Below are positions 34,437-46,176 of a stretch of 64,000 bases of DNA, in pieces. The notes beneath the pieces are model-generated. The model saw only the letters and a list, made by a program, of their open reading frames with translations. It had not been told where the DNA came from and searched no databases. Positions within the stretch are counted from its first letter, which is position 1; each line of letters opens with the position of its first letter. The DNA lies in the NCBI RefSeq assembly GCF_028769735.1, contig NC_088170.1, forward strand, positions 66,813,085 through 66,877,084. Direction: 5' to 3'. The translations under genes and the position numbers were made by a program. The DNA is from Zonotrichia leucophrys gambelii. Lineage: Eukaryota; Chordata; Aves; Passeriformes; Passerellidae.

Positions 34437-37400
34437 AGGGAGGTGCTGCCCCTCATGAGGGAAGGCCCAACAAACTAATGGTATCTTCCACCCAGTGACA
34501 CTCAAAGGGTTTTGTAGAAATTAATTAATCAAATTCTGATGCCTGTTGTATGCTTACACAAGTGTTTTGCACCATGGTAACAGAAGTTCTGGAACTCGTA
34601 TTTCAGAGAATGTTATGCAAGATTGACAGAGGACACCAGAGCATATTCTCCTACTCATATGGATGGATCCATTCTCCTAAGTTGCAGGGAACATAAAATC
34701 AAGTTTCTCATAAGAAATAGGAAACGTTCATGTTAGTATTTTTCATGCATTTATTTTGGTTAACCTTTTAACTGATTGTAATGTTTCTTAAGGTTGTGTT
34801 ACAGCATCCAGGCAGGCTGAAAAGCTACCAATTGATGGCCATTGTGGTTGGCACAGAACACACACAGAAATGTGTGGTTGGCACACATTTCATGGACCTT
34901 TTCATATTTATCTAGCAGATGTCCACATCTGAGCTATCATCATGGTCTCTCTCCAGACCTAATGAAGAACAGGTATTTCTAGGCTGCAGCTAAAATGAAT
35001 CTATCTTAAAGATTTATTTTCAGAAGTGTTAAACTGTGGCTGAGGAGCATATTTTTCTTTGTATTCTATAAGGGTGGCAAAGAGTGGGGATGAACAGCTG
35101 AGATGCTTTCTATACACTGTAGATGCCTACACTGATCAGATGAAACCCATATTCTACTGCCAAGCTACATCAGCCCATCAAGGAATGATTTCTTCTTTAG
35201 AGCTCAACCCCTTTTCATCTGCTCTGTCTGTGGTATTCAAATGTTTTATGCACACTATGTCATCCCTCTGAAAACCTCATGAATGTTATCTTTTATTTAT
35301 GCCTTCAGAATTGCTGTTGATTATATTATGGCAATGTCTTGAAGGCTTAAACAAGATCAGGGCCATCTCTGCTTGTCTCTGTCCAAGCAGAGTGGCTGCA
35401 TGAAAGGCAGGCACCCATTTCACACTCTGGCAAGATCTAAATTTGAATGGAAACTCCTCCCCAGAGCTGCTGCCCTGGGTTCTTTAGGAAGGAGAATTTG
35501 TGGCACAGCATGGCCAGGCCAGGACCCCAAGGTGTGAAATTCCAGATAACAACCTTGCTCTGCCACAACACAGCTCTAATGTGGCTGGGAATGAGACTCT
35601 TCCCAAGAGGGAAAATGAGCTAAAAGGTTGGATTATGTCACCCTGGTGCTTATGAATAGCCGGAGATGAGCCACACAGAGATTGATCACCACACAAAGTT
35701 GTTGGAAAGGTCTAAAACAGAAGTCATCTTTTAACCTGCAAGACATTCTTCTTTGATCATGCACACATTTTATTGTTTAGTCTTAAACACCTTGCCCACA
35801 ACCACAGAGCAGCTGTGAGACAAAGCTATAACCCAGGAATTATGACGCAGAGTTTTAGCTGAGACTCGAGTTATAAAATCTGCAAACCTGTGGGAAAAGG
35901 ATCTAAAACATATTGAATGCATTCAATTCCTGCATTTGCTTTGAGAACTCTAAATGGGAAAGAAATAATCCAGTGAGTTTCTTTAAAAAAATAATGGGAA
36001 AAGCCTATTCCTTTAATATGTGTTCAGAACTGTTGCATGATGTATAGAGCACAGACATGAATGACTCTTGATATTTGATTGTTTTATTACTTCCATCTGA
36101 GCTAACCTTCATTACTTGGATTTTACAAATTTAAGGACTTGCCAGTATGCTTGCCAGTTAAATAAAGGGCACACCTAAGGTCTCTGAACATCTGGTCCAA
36201 ATACTTAATCATCTTGTTGCATGAAGGCTGGTATTTTTCTCTCGTACCCTGATAGGGTCTGCATAATTTTTTTTTTCACAAATTGGTATTTAAACCTCAA
36301 AACCTTTAGCTAACTACATCTGTCATTGATATTTTATTGTTTAATTTCTTTTTATAGAGCCAAATTACATCTCACCCACATACAGCTTGCACTTTACATG
36401 TCTAATTTGTCGACATGTTCTATAATGATAATTTCATTGATTTAGAAAGTGACATTATGAGCAACATATGTTCAGTTTAGCAGTAAACCTTGTTAAAGCA
36501 ATAATGTTCCATTCTTCCCCCCACTCTCCCCAAATTCAAATATAACCCACATTAGGAGGCAGCTGAGTCATTTAACTGCTTTGATTCTTGTAAATATAGA
36601 AACCTGCTAGCTGTTTAGCTTTACTCTTTGGCTGCATATATTTCCTACTTTGGGTTGCTAGGAAAGGACAGTGCAGAGATTAATTGTGCTACAGTACTTG
36701 GTCTAAAAGCACAATATGTGTTCATTTCCTCTGGAAAAGACACTTGGAAGGCAAAATTGCTCCCTTGGAAAAAAACAAAACCAAAACCAAAGAAAAAAAC
36801 AAAACCAAAGAAATCCCAAAATCAAGCAGGACATGCACATAAAAAAGGTATAATTGAGGAACATCAATTCATAGACAATAAAGAGAAGATGCCCTATTAC
36901 TTTCTTCCAATTATCCTTAATACAATCATCAAGAAACAGACCTATTTTCATATTACTTGTGAAACAGCTAAGTAATAAAAAGGAATTATTTTTATAGACT
37001 CTAGAGCTAGTTGAATGCTTTGCCATCTGTACTGGTATAGGGTCTTTCCCCAAAGTGTTTAAAACCTGACTACATTTTGATCTGTTAAAACAGAGTTTAG
37101 TGACTTCAAGATTAATCTGAAACTTCACGCTGGAACCTCAGTTTAGTTTTTGCAAAGTATTTTACAAATACTTTACAAATCACTGCAAAACCCACTGAAG
37201 CCTATAATGCAATTAGCTAAAAAAGGCACAGATCTCTTCTGAGGAATAGAAAGGGAATAATAATAATAATACACAGGAAGTCACATCTTGTTTCAATTTT
37301 GAAAAGGGAATCCACATTAAAAATAGCCAGAGAAAACAATTATTACAGTGTGGTGGCCCAAGAAGAGGTCTGAGTCAGGAGATTTGTCAACAGAGATGTT

Positions 37401-38890
37401 ATCTCCACTATGTGAGCACCCTTGACTCAGCAGATCACTTTTACCCGGGGGTCAAGTGTCAAGAACAGATGATGAGAGCCCTTTCCCTCTCTTGGCTGTC
37501 CCACTCTCTCTGTCTCAGGTACAAAAAACAAGTCACAACAAAAAAATGTCTCTGTTCATTTTCTATACACAAATTCCCTTCAAGGGATTTTGTAAGGATC
37601 AATTTCAGAATATACTTTAGAGGTGAAAATCTCTTTACTTATTTATGAAAGCTTTTGCTGTGTGACTGTATTTTTCACTCTAAGTGGGTTGTTATTAAGT
37701 GAAAAAGGCATGACTATGCTTCATTCACCATCTGGACTAACATTATAAGTTCTCGTCTAAGATTTTCAAATCTTTTCACATCACATTTGAATGGATTAAT
37801 AACACATGTACTGGGGGGAATATTTCCCAAGATGTGGTTTTTGAAACTTTATTCTTGCTACTGAATTTTCCAATACATGAGATCATTGCAACTTGATGTT
37901 TCTTTTTCTTTTCCTTTTTCATTTACTGTCTTTCTGTTTTTTCTGCTTTTTGCTTCTCTCTCTCTCATTCCCATTAAATAGAAGGTTTCTAAAGAAATGT
38001 GGGGGTTTTTTCCCTCTAGAGGAAGGAGTACCAACTGAAATATATGTTTCTATGAAGAGCAATCTACAAATTCTAGAATAAGTCACACATTTCTTTTCAC
38101 AATTTCTCTGAAAAGAAGGATTTTGTCAGAAGATTTTTGTCAGAGTGAAGGTAATAAAACCTTTCTCCACGATGTAAAGAAGTTTCATTATTTTAATATT
38201 AGGGGAGGAAAGTTGTTTTTGCTTTATGGTACTTAGAACAATGCAAAAATCTCAGAGGAGATAAAGCAGCCAGAGATTATCACACTGAATATGTCAGGTT
38301 GTTAACTTGCATGGAGATGGATGAACAGCCTTGCCCTTCATAAATTAATCTCAAATTAGTTGTCACATGCTAGCAGCTTTGGGTAAAGCATATCTCTTTT
38401 TCCTGCATAAAAGTGATGCCTTTGAGAGCAGAACATCTTCCTCCCAGTTTACTTAATCCAGGAAAAAAGAATGAAGTGACTTTTTTGAAAGAGAAAACAG
38501 TTTCAATCTCTCTGCATTCCTATGTGTTTTAAATATTAGTCCCCAATAAGCAGGGTTAAGTCTTGCCCTGAGGCACAGTATGCTACAGGATTAGCAGCAT
38601 GTTTACATCTGAAATGCTTGTAACTTTTGGGATGCATTGTTCTTTTTTATCACTGCTCTTGGCATTTTTCTCACACCCTATCACACGAGTCACATTGGCT
38701 TCCTTATGTTAGCATTTATATCCTCCCATTAACACAGAAGCAATAAAGTGCTAAGTTTTTACCTGGTTAAAAGCTGATGATTTATTTTACCAGATGTATC
38801 TGAAGAGTCAAAGTTAAACACAAGACAAATATTTATTTGTTATCATATATGATGAGGGATATTACGGAGTGATGATGCTGTGATTTCATA
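34437..38890. other. Unique non-coding DNA
   Basis: About 4.4 kb with no gene or interspersed repeat recognised. Simple sequence includes an A-rich direct repeat at 36769-36814 and a 27-bp near-duplication of TGTGGTTGGCACA at 34843-34883. Open frames up to 141 codons (36703-37128, minus) show no domain and partly translate the A-rich repeat. Confidence 0.5.
36769..36814. repeat. A-rich tandem repeat, 24-bp period
   Basis: AAAAAAACAAAACC occurs at 36769-36782 and again at 36793-36806, with CAAAACC and CAAAG filling the unit. It yields a run of Lys/Pro codons in one frame, which explains the apparent basic peptide there. Confidence 0.85.
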
Positions 38891-39362
38891 AATAAATGGA
38901 ATTATCTGAGTTGGAAATGACCCACAAGGATCATCAGTCCAGCTCCTGTCCCTGCAGAGGACACCCCAAGAGTCACACCCTGTGCCTGTGAATGTTGTCC
39001 AAAGGTTTCTTGAGCTCTGCCATGCTCAGTGCTGTGACCACTGCCCTGGGGAGCTGTTCCAGTGCCCAGCTACCCTTTGGGTGAAGAACTTTTCCCTGAT
39101 ATCCAACCTAAACTTCCCCTAACACAACTTCAGGCCATTCTCTGGGGTCCCCACAGAGCAGAGATCAGTGCCTGCCCTTCCCCTTCTCCTCAGGAAGAAT
39201 TTGTACCTGCACTGAGGTCTATCCACAATCCCCTCTCCTCCAGGCTGAACAAACCAAGGGGCCTCAGCCTCTCCTCCTATGACTTCTCCTCAAGGCCCTT
39301 CACCACCTTCATGCCCTTCCTTTGGAGACTTTTTGATATCCCTATATCCCACTTATATTGGT
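38891..39362 (-). mobile_element. CR1 LINE 3' UTR and end of ORF2
   Basis: Reverse-complement blocks in order: ATCTGAGTTGGAAATGACCC, CACCCCAAGAGTCACACC, TTGAGCTCTGCCATGCTC, GAGCTGTTCCAGTGCCCAGC, GATATCCAACCTAAACTTCC, CAGGCTGAACAAACCAAGGG and TTCACCACCTTCATGCCC. The tail is again a subfamily distinct from the GGTTTGGG type. The right edge is approximate. Confidence 0.93.
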
Positions 39363-42300
39363 TTAATGGAGAGAAATCTACAGTGATGCAGAAAACCAAA
39401 CTTAAGGAATCAGAGTGGAAAAATTGGTTGATTTTTTAAAATTTTGAATCCTATACTTTACCTTTTAAGAATGCTTTGGGATTTGGGGGCATTCTCCTGT
39501 AGGACTCTCTTTAAGCAGAGTTCTGCATGTCTCCCACATAATCTCACATGCTGGCTCATATTGCTTGTTTAAGGCAAATGAAAAATCCTCTCTTCTGGTT
39601 TCAGCTTGAAGATCAAAAAAACTGTGAAAGCACGTTATTTTAAGAGCATGTCATTTTTTGAAGGCATTGTGTCAAGCGCTGTAATCCATCTGGGGTGCAC
39701 AAAACCCTTCTGGAAAATCCCAGGTTTGTACAGCAGACCAAACAGTGCAGTGGGAGAGAGATTAACAGTGGCTGTAACAAAGCCTTTCACCCTGAGCCAA
39801 CAGATTAAAACCTTGGCTTGATAATGAACAGGATACATTTCCACCTGAAACCTGTCAATGGGTTCTGTGTGAAGTAAGTTGAATGCACTCAACAGGAGTT
39901 TTAGCAGACAGTTTTTCCCATTTCAAATGTCTAAATCTAAAATGCAATCTAAAGAGAAAAGCAAATGGATCTCGATTCTGAGTTGTTTTCCATACAGAGG
40001 TGTGATCTGATAGTTCAGACTTGAAGAAAACAGTTTGAGACAACAGCTCAGCACCCAGCTCTAAATGTGTGTGGGCATTTTGTGAATTATCAGGAACTTT
40101 TTGCAGCCATGAGGATCTGGAGACATAAATGAGACAAGGGATATGGAGAGTGCAATCTTTGTTTTGGTCAATTGGTGTATTTCTGCTCACCTTTTGCTTC
40201 AGCAACTCCCTGGAGTAACCTTACCATTGTAAATACACTAAATCTTCTTAGGTTTTTGTTTTATCAAGCAAAAGGGCAGCTTTATACATAAATGTTCACA
40301 TTCAAATAAAACAGCTGAACGCTTCCTGTCTTACAGTTTATGTTTTTCTTTTTTTGATGGGGTGTGTTACTCAATACTCAGCTTTTTCCAGAATATTATG
40401 GTCCCTGCTTCTCTAATCCTCACGAGATAATAGCACTTCCTCTTCTTCAAGTGGTAGATTTCAAACTCACAATCCCCATTGTCAGTCAGTGGAACCTCTT
40501 ATTTAAAACTCTTCCATGAAATACAGGAAAAATATTTAACTGCCTTACCCTTTATTTGCTGAAGGTGCCTAATAACAACAAAATTTCTAATCATTACCCT
40601 TTGAAGAATATGGCTCCAGCTCTCCATCACAGATCTTCAAAGTGCTCATAATGATGGAGTGCTAGAGGGGGCTCTTGGGAGCCCCATCTTAAGAAATCCT
40701 CCTCCACCTCAAGAGTAGGTGTGAATTTTTCTGTCTCTGATGGAGTCCACCCCCTCTTTGTCTACAGCAAACTCTTTACCAGAGAAGACTTATCCTTGGG
40801 GTTTTGAAAAATGCTTCTGAAAAGCAAATTGTTTTTGCCTTTGGAGTAGCCACACCACAAAGACGGATTTTGCTTCCTACCTTTTTTCAAAGAGCATAAG
40901 TTATTTAAGCAACATGTTTAACTGATAGGCAAAATAGTTGAAGTGCATGGATTTCATCTGTTTGGCCAGAGGTGTATTTGAATCATGGGTCTATCTCAGT
41001 TCTGAGGCTTTCTCTGTGTGCTCAAGTGTGCAGAAGACCTTTAAAAGGCTCGGCAGGACACTGGGCATAAATCTCCACCACCTTGCACGGTCCAAAAGTT
41101 TTCTGTGATAGAACTGTAGTTCTAGTTCAAAGATTCATGCAGGAACTTTGCCAATTTTTCATATGTTATATAATGAAAATACTAAAGGCTGATATCTGTA
41201 CACATAACTTACATCCAAAGGTCTTGTGGCATGGAGGTTACACTGTCAGCAAAACATATATTGGTCAGGATTTTTTGAAGAGACTCAACATCCTTGAAAT
41301 ATTTCAGACAAAGCAGGTTTTTATTAAAAATGTTGCTAAACAAATAGAACTTTTCCTTGAGATTTTAGCCAAATTTTTGTGCAGTGGTTAGCTCAAATCA
41401 TCCAATCTGAATGCTTTTAACAGAAAATTTGAAGTCAGATCAACTTGAAATTTGATTTACCAAGTCTTTTCAGCGTTCATTTGAGGACAGATCCAATTTA
41501 GATAAGAGACTGCTAAGCAAAAATGAAGTAATTGAAGAAATGTGTGGATGTGTGAGTATTTGCTGTCATTAATTTCACCCCTTACCCATCCCTGGCTAGT
41601 GTGGAGAAGCACAATATAAGATGAGGATGTCTGAGTCCTTCTGCTGCAGGACTGAGTCCACCATCCTCATGTGGAATTTTAAATACTTAAAGTAACAAAC
41701 GGGATTTCAACACACAGCTGATGTTTCAGTATCATAACTGAAGGCAGTGCCTGGTCCTGCCTGCAGTTACGGGCATGTATTAAGTTGCAAGCTCTTACAA
41801 AGGAGCTTTTATTTAAAAATCCATAAGGATCATTTGATGCAAAGCATCTGTTTGCTTTTCAGCAGTGCATAACTGCAAAAAGGGACCTAAGAATGTTTTT
41901 TTGCTTGTCAAATCCTTTGGTCTCTTCATCCTCTTGTGTCATTTGGAGCAGTTTCTCAGCTGCTCCAACCTGTCACTTGCTGAAACAGGACCCTCATGGT
42001 ACCAGAAAACTTCCAATAATTCATCTACACATCCAAATCCATGTAATCCTTTGTCTTCCTAAGATGGGACAGTTTCTTTTTCAGCCGTCAAAGACAAAGC
42101 AGATCATCTAATATGTGTGCTTAAGAGGAGAAGAAAAAAAATCTTTATGAGGTATGGTTTAGTTTCAAAACTTTGACACAAAAGGATTGGTCAAAGCCTA
42201 GAAATAGCAGCTCTGAGATATATTTATCTATATCTATCTATATCAATCTAGCTATATCTATATATCTATATCTATATCATCTATCTATATAATCTATATT

Positions 42301-42664
42301 TATATCTATCTATATCTACACACACATATATTTTTTGTCTTTAAGCAGTTACTGAGTATTTAATGGCCGTATATAGAGTAGTTTCAACTTCCCAGTTATT
42401 TTACTGTCAATTAACACAGATAAATTATATCAGCTGCAAGAAAAAACATAATTAATATTTTAATAATTGTCTACATTTGAGTGTGGCCTAGGCCTGCCTC
42501 AGTCCTTCTGAATGGAAGTTTCATTTTACATCATTTTCAAGTGAAATATGTTAGTTTTCAGATTATATGGATTGTTTATCAAATTTTCTCTTTTTCTCTC
42601 TGAGAAACTACAAAAGGCTTAAAATTCAGATACAGCAGGATGCCCTAAACAGATTAATGTCCAG
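39363..42664. other. Unique non-coding DNA with TATC microsatellite
   Basis: No gene recognised in about 3.3 kb. The only repeat is the TATC/TATA array near 42.2 kb, listed separately. Open frames are at most 125 codons and have no family signature. Confidence 0.5.
42218..42330. repeat. Degenerate TATC/TATA microsatellite
   Basis: About 110 bases made of TATC, TATA and CTAT units with interruptions, ending in CACACACATATA. Imperfect, so probably older than the pure ATTC array at 1339. Confidence 0.93.
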
Positions 42665-42817
42665 CTATTCCACTAGAAGTGTCCATGGCCAGGTTGGATG
42701 GGGCTTGGAGCAACCTGGAACAGTGGAAAGTGTCCCTGCCCATGGCAGAGGGATTGGAAATAGATAAAGTTTAAGGTCCCCTTCAACAAAAAACATTTTG
42801 TGATTCTGTGATTCTAA
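42665..42817 (+). mobile_element. CR1 LINE 3' fragment
   Basis: CCATGGCCAGGTTGGATGGG, GAGCAACCTGGAACAGTGG and TGTCCCTGCCCATGGCAG lead into the tail AAGGTCCCCTTCAACAAA and end in TGATTCTGTGATTCT. Plus orientation, with the 3' end intact. Confidence 0.95.
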
Positions 42818-43528
42818 GAACTGTCCCATCTCCCACTTTAGCATAATTGGTTTTTTTGTCTTGCATTATTTGGTGCATTATCTGCACTTAAATACAGTTT
42901 CTAGGAAAACAGTCCTTAGAGATGTCTAAATTCCTTACCCAGCCATGAGAGAAAAAGCACCTTTTCATCTTTCTCATGCAGTGAAAGGCTCTATCACCCT
43001 GCAGTTTTGGAAGCATAACTCTGCAGCTTGATTTTCCCAGCTAGGGAAGAAACAGCAATGAAGAAATCTGCTGCCTCATATGGGAGGGAAACTTTGTCAG
43101 CAGATGAACCACAGTGAAAGGAACTGCAGAAATCAATGCTGAGGTGAGAAGGAAGTTGGCTGTGTCAGCCTCTGGATTCACCACACCACTGTCAGGATTT
43201 TGCTGATGTGCAGAGCAGAGCACGATGCCTGCAGGAAAGTGTGAACAGAAACCACACCTATACCTGCAGGGAAAACCATCCTGGTATTTCCATCTTTCTT
43301 TTCCTCAGGAAAGGGTGAGCAGAAGGTCCCCACCTGAGCACTGCAAAAGGGGGAAGCTGCATATGAATTGTGTAGGCGTTCCCCAAATTCATCCAGTGCA
43401 AATGGATTTCCCTTAATAGGGCTGCAAAGACATTCCCCTGGAAGTTGGTAATATGGAGCCTTCAATTCCATGGAAATTGTTGTCAAGTTTGGGAGAGGAT
43501 GCTTCTGTGCAGAGAGCATCTCATTGAA
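42818..43528. other. Unique non-coding DNA
   Basis: Lies between two CR1 copies of opposite orientation. No gene or repeat recognised. Confidence 0.5.
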
Positions 43529-43792
43529 GCACAGAATTATGAAACAGTTTGGGTTAAAACTGACCTTAAAGATCATCCTGTTCCAACCTCTGCCATGGAC
43601 AGGAACACCTCCCACTATCCCTTGCTTGCTCCAAGCCTTGTCCAACCTGGCCTGGGACAATTCCAGGGATGGGACAGCCACAGCTTCTCTGGGCACCCTG
43701 TGCCAGGGCCTCACCATCCATACAGGGAAGAATTTATTTCTAATATCTCATTAAAATCTACCATATTTCCATTTGAAGCTCTTACCTACCCA
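43529..43792 (-). mobile_element. CR1 LINE 3' fragment
   Basis: CACAGAATTATGAAACAGTT and AAAGATCATCCTGTTCCAAC are followed by GCCATGGACAGGAACACC, TCCAACCTGGCCTGGGACAA, GGGACAGCCACAGCTTCTCT and CTGTGCCAGGGCCTCACC. This is the CR1 3' UTR in reverse complement. The 179-codon minus-strand open frame (43178-43717) runs through it and is not a gene. Confidence 0.95.
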
Positions 43793-45902
43793 TCTCCTGA
43801 GCCAGGCATGTTTTCCCTTGCCCACCCAGCTGTCTCCTAGGCTGAATCCACGTGGAAGAGCTGAAGAAGATGTGAGGACAGATTGTCCTGCTTTCATCAG
43901 CTTTTGCTTAGATGCTACCCAATGCTTTTTCAACCTGTTTTCCTCCTGTTTGATGTCCATTGAAACACTCAGTGAATTTGTTTTCTATGGACAAAAGTAC
44001 CCATTTATTATATGAATTGAATTCCTGAATTTTAAAGTAAACTGAAATGATGTCTTGAACATCAAGATGGATTTGTACTTGCAGGAGATGCTAAGAAACC
44101 TAGTGTTACTTTTTTGTAGCACTGAAATCCCTGTAGATGTCAGGTCCTCCTGCTCAAAATATGGATATACTTCTATTCCTCATACATATTGTATATATCT
44201 GCAGCCATCTAAATCCTTGGATGTCTCTTGAATTAAACAGCCGTTTTGCATTATAATTCATGTACATTATACTTCTTATTTGCTGTGCAAATTAAACTCT
44301 CAAACCACTGTGAGGCTCATGCCTACCAGGATATCAATGTTTTCTACATATCCCTGTGGAATGTGTTGCAAAATATTCCTCCATCTTCCAAATGAATAGG
44401 AAGAAACACATCATAAATGATATATTTACCTGCATATCCATAAGATAGAAAGACACCATGGTGTGAATTTTATCTGTGAGTGCTGTACAACCCATAATGA
44501 AAATTGGTTACAGGCCTGCTGAAAATGGACACAGACTTAAAAGTGATTTTTTAGACCAATTTATTCATAAGTTGTAGACACTCTTTCATCAAAACCAGTC
44601 AGATACATTTTTACAATCGTCCATCTTCAGTTCTTCCTCTAATAATTCCTGCTGATTTTATGAAGATCTCCCCAGAATTTCCCTGGTATTGTGCAGCCAG
44701 GGAGAGAAAGAACTTTGCCACACTGCAGTGTTTGCACAGCAATCCAGCCTTGTTTATACATTCAAGATGAAGTTTAGCACCCAAACAGTCTGAAATACAG
44801 TGACAAGCCTATATGCAGATCACCCAGGATCCTGCAAATGCTCAGACATGGGGAAGCTTTGAAGATTCACTTTGATCAGCACTTTAATACTAATGCTCAT
44901 TAAAAAAAAATACTTCTAGCATCTGGATTAAGCAACTTCATGCATCAGAGGAGGGAGTGGTTTACAGCATTTACAGATTATGCTCTATGAAGCTAATGTA
45001 GATATTAAGGAGTATTTATGGATTTTATTTTCATAGATGGTAGATATTATTGAGTTATGACTTGGCAGGCACAGCCTGATTTTGGCATTTTTATTTTCTG
45101 TACCGCAATTTACATTTGCAGAATGCCTAAGGTCTGAGACTGAGACCTTAATAAGTCAGGGAAAAATCAATGTGAAATGAACAGAGGCCATAAAAAGTAA
45201 TGTATGAACAAGATAGATCATTAATGATATAAAATCCTGTCTAAGTAGCAAAAGGTAACTTCAAAGCACTGCGGAAACATATTTTGAAAGGCAATGTTTT
45301 GTATGTTTGACTACAATTTTCAGGAGTGATGTGCTTTTGATAAATTTTCTGACTGTAATTTGATTATGTTCCCTCCTTCTGTCCCTCCAGCATGGATAAA
45401 TAAAGATTGGGCTTTTCATCCCAAACTCAATGGAGTTATAAAACCCAAAGAGGAGCAGCAGCCTCAGTTACGAGCCCAGAGTGAAACATTTATTTTCAGG
45501 GGGTTGAAACCTCATCAGTGCCCACTTTTGAATAATAGAGGATGAGAATAAATAAATACAAAATATTTCATTTCTCTTAAGATGTAAAGTAAAGAATGAT
45601 TATCTGAATATCGTATTTGTGCTTACATTTGTATTTACATCTTGCATATAAGTTCCAAACCATGCAGTGTTGTTTAGGATGTGATTTTTGCCATTTATGC
45701 AGAAATGCTGAGGGCTGCAAATGGGGACAGTACATCTCTTCCTCCCATTGCCAACCCAACTAGTGTGTTCCCATCACTGACCTGGTGAGCAAGGTCAGTG
45801 GGTGAATTTTAAACAAAACTGATCTTGAAAACAGGGTTTGGCATTGAATCCCCACTCAATACAAGCTTTAGTCAATGAAGAGTTATGGAATTTACTAATG
45901 CT
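43793..45902. other. Unique non-coding DNA
   Basis: No gene or interspersed repeat recognised over about 2.1 kb. Confidence 0.5.
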
Positions 45903-46176
45903 GGGACAAGAGAAAATGTTCTCAAGCTGCACCTGGCGAAGTTCAGGTTGGACATCAGTAAAAGAGTATTCACTGAAAGGGTTTCCAAACATTGGAAAGG
46001 GTTGCCTTGAGAAATGGTGGAGCCACCATCCCTGGAAGTACTCCAGAAGCAACTCCATATGGAATTTAGTGTTTTGGTTTAGTAGATATTGTGGTGTTCA
46101 GCCAAAGGTTGGACTTGATCATCTTGGAGGTTTTGTTTCAACCTAAATTCATCAGTGATTCTGTGGCTCTGTGAAT
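45903..46176 (+). mobile_element. CR1 LINE 3' fragment
   Basis: TCAAGCTGCACCTGGCGAAG, TTCAGGTTGGACATCAGTAA, TTCACTGAAAGGGTTTCC, GTGGAGCCACCATCCCTGGA and GTTGGACTTGATCATCTTGG precede the tail TTTCAACCTAAATTCATC and GATTCTGTGGCTCTGTG. Plus orientation, moderately diverged, of the subfamily whose tail reads CAACCTAAATGATTC. Confidence 0.92.

Noticed and set aside
36628..36975. 115-codon open frame with a basic Lys/Pro stretch
   Set aside because: The basic stretch translates an A-rich 24-bp tandem repeat; the rest has no recognisable domain.
43178..43717. 179-codon minus-strand open frame
   Set aside because: Its first 60 or so codons translate the CR1 3' UTR, which is non-coding in the element.
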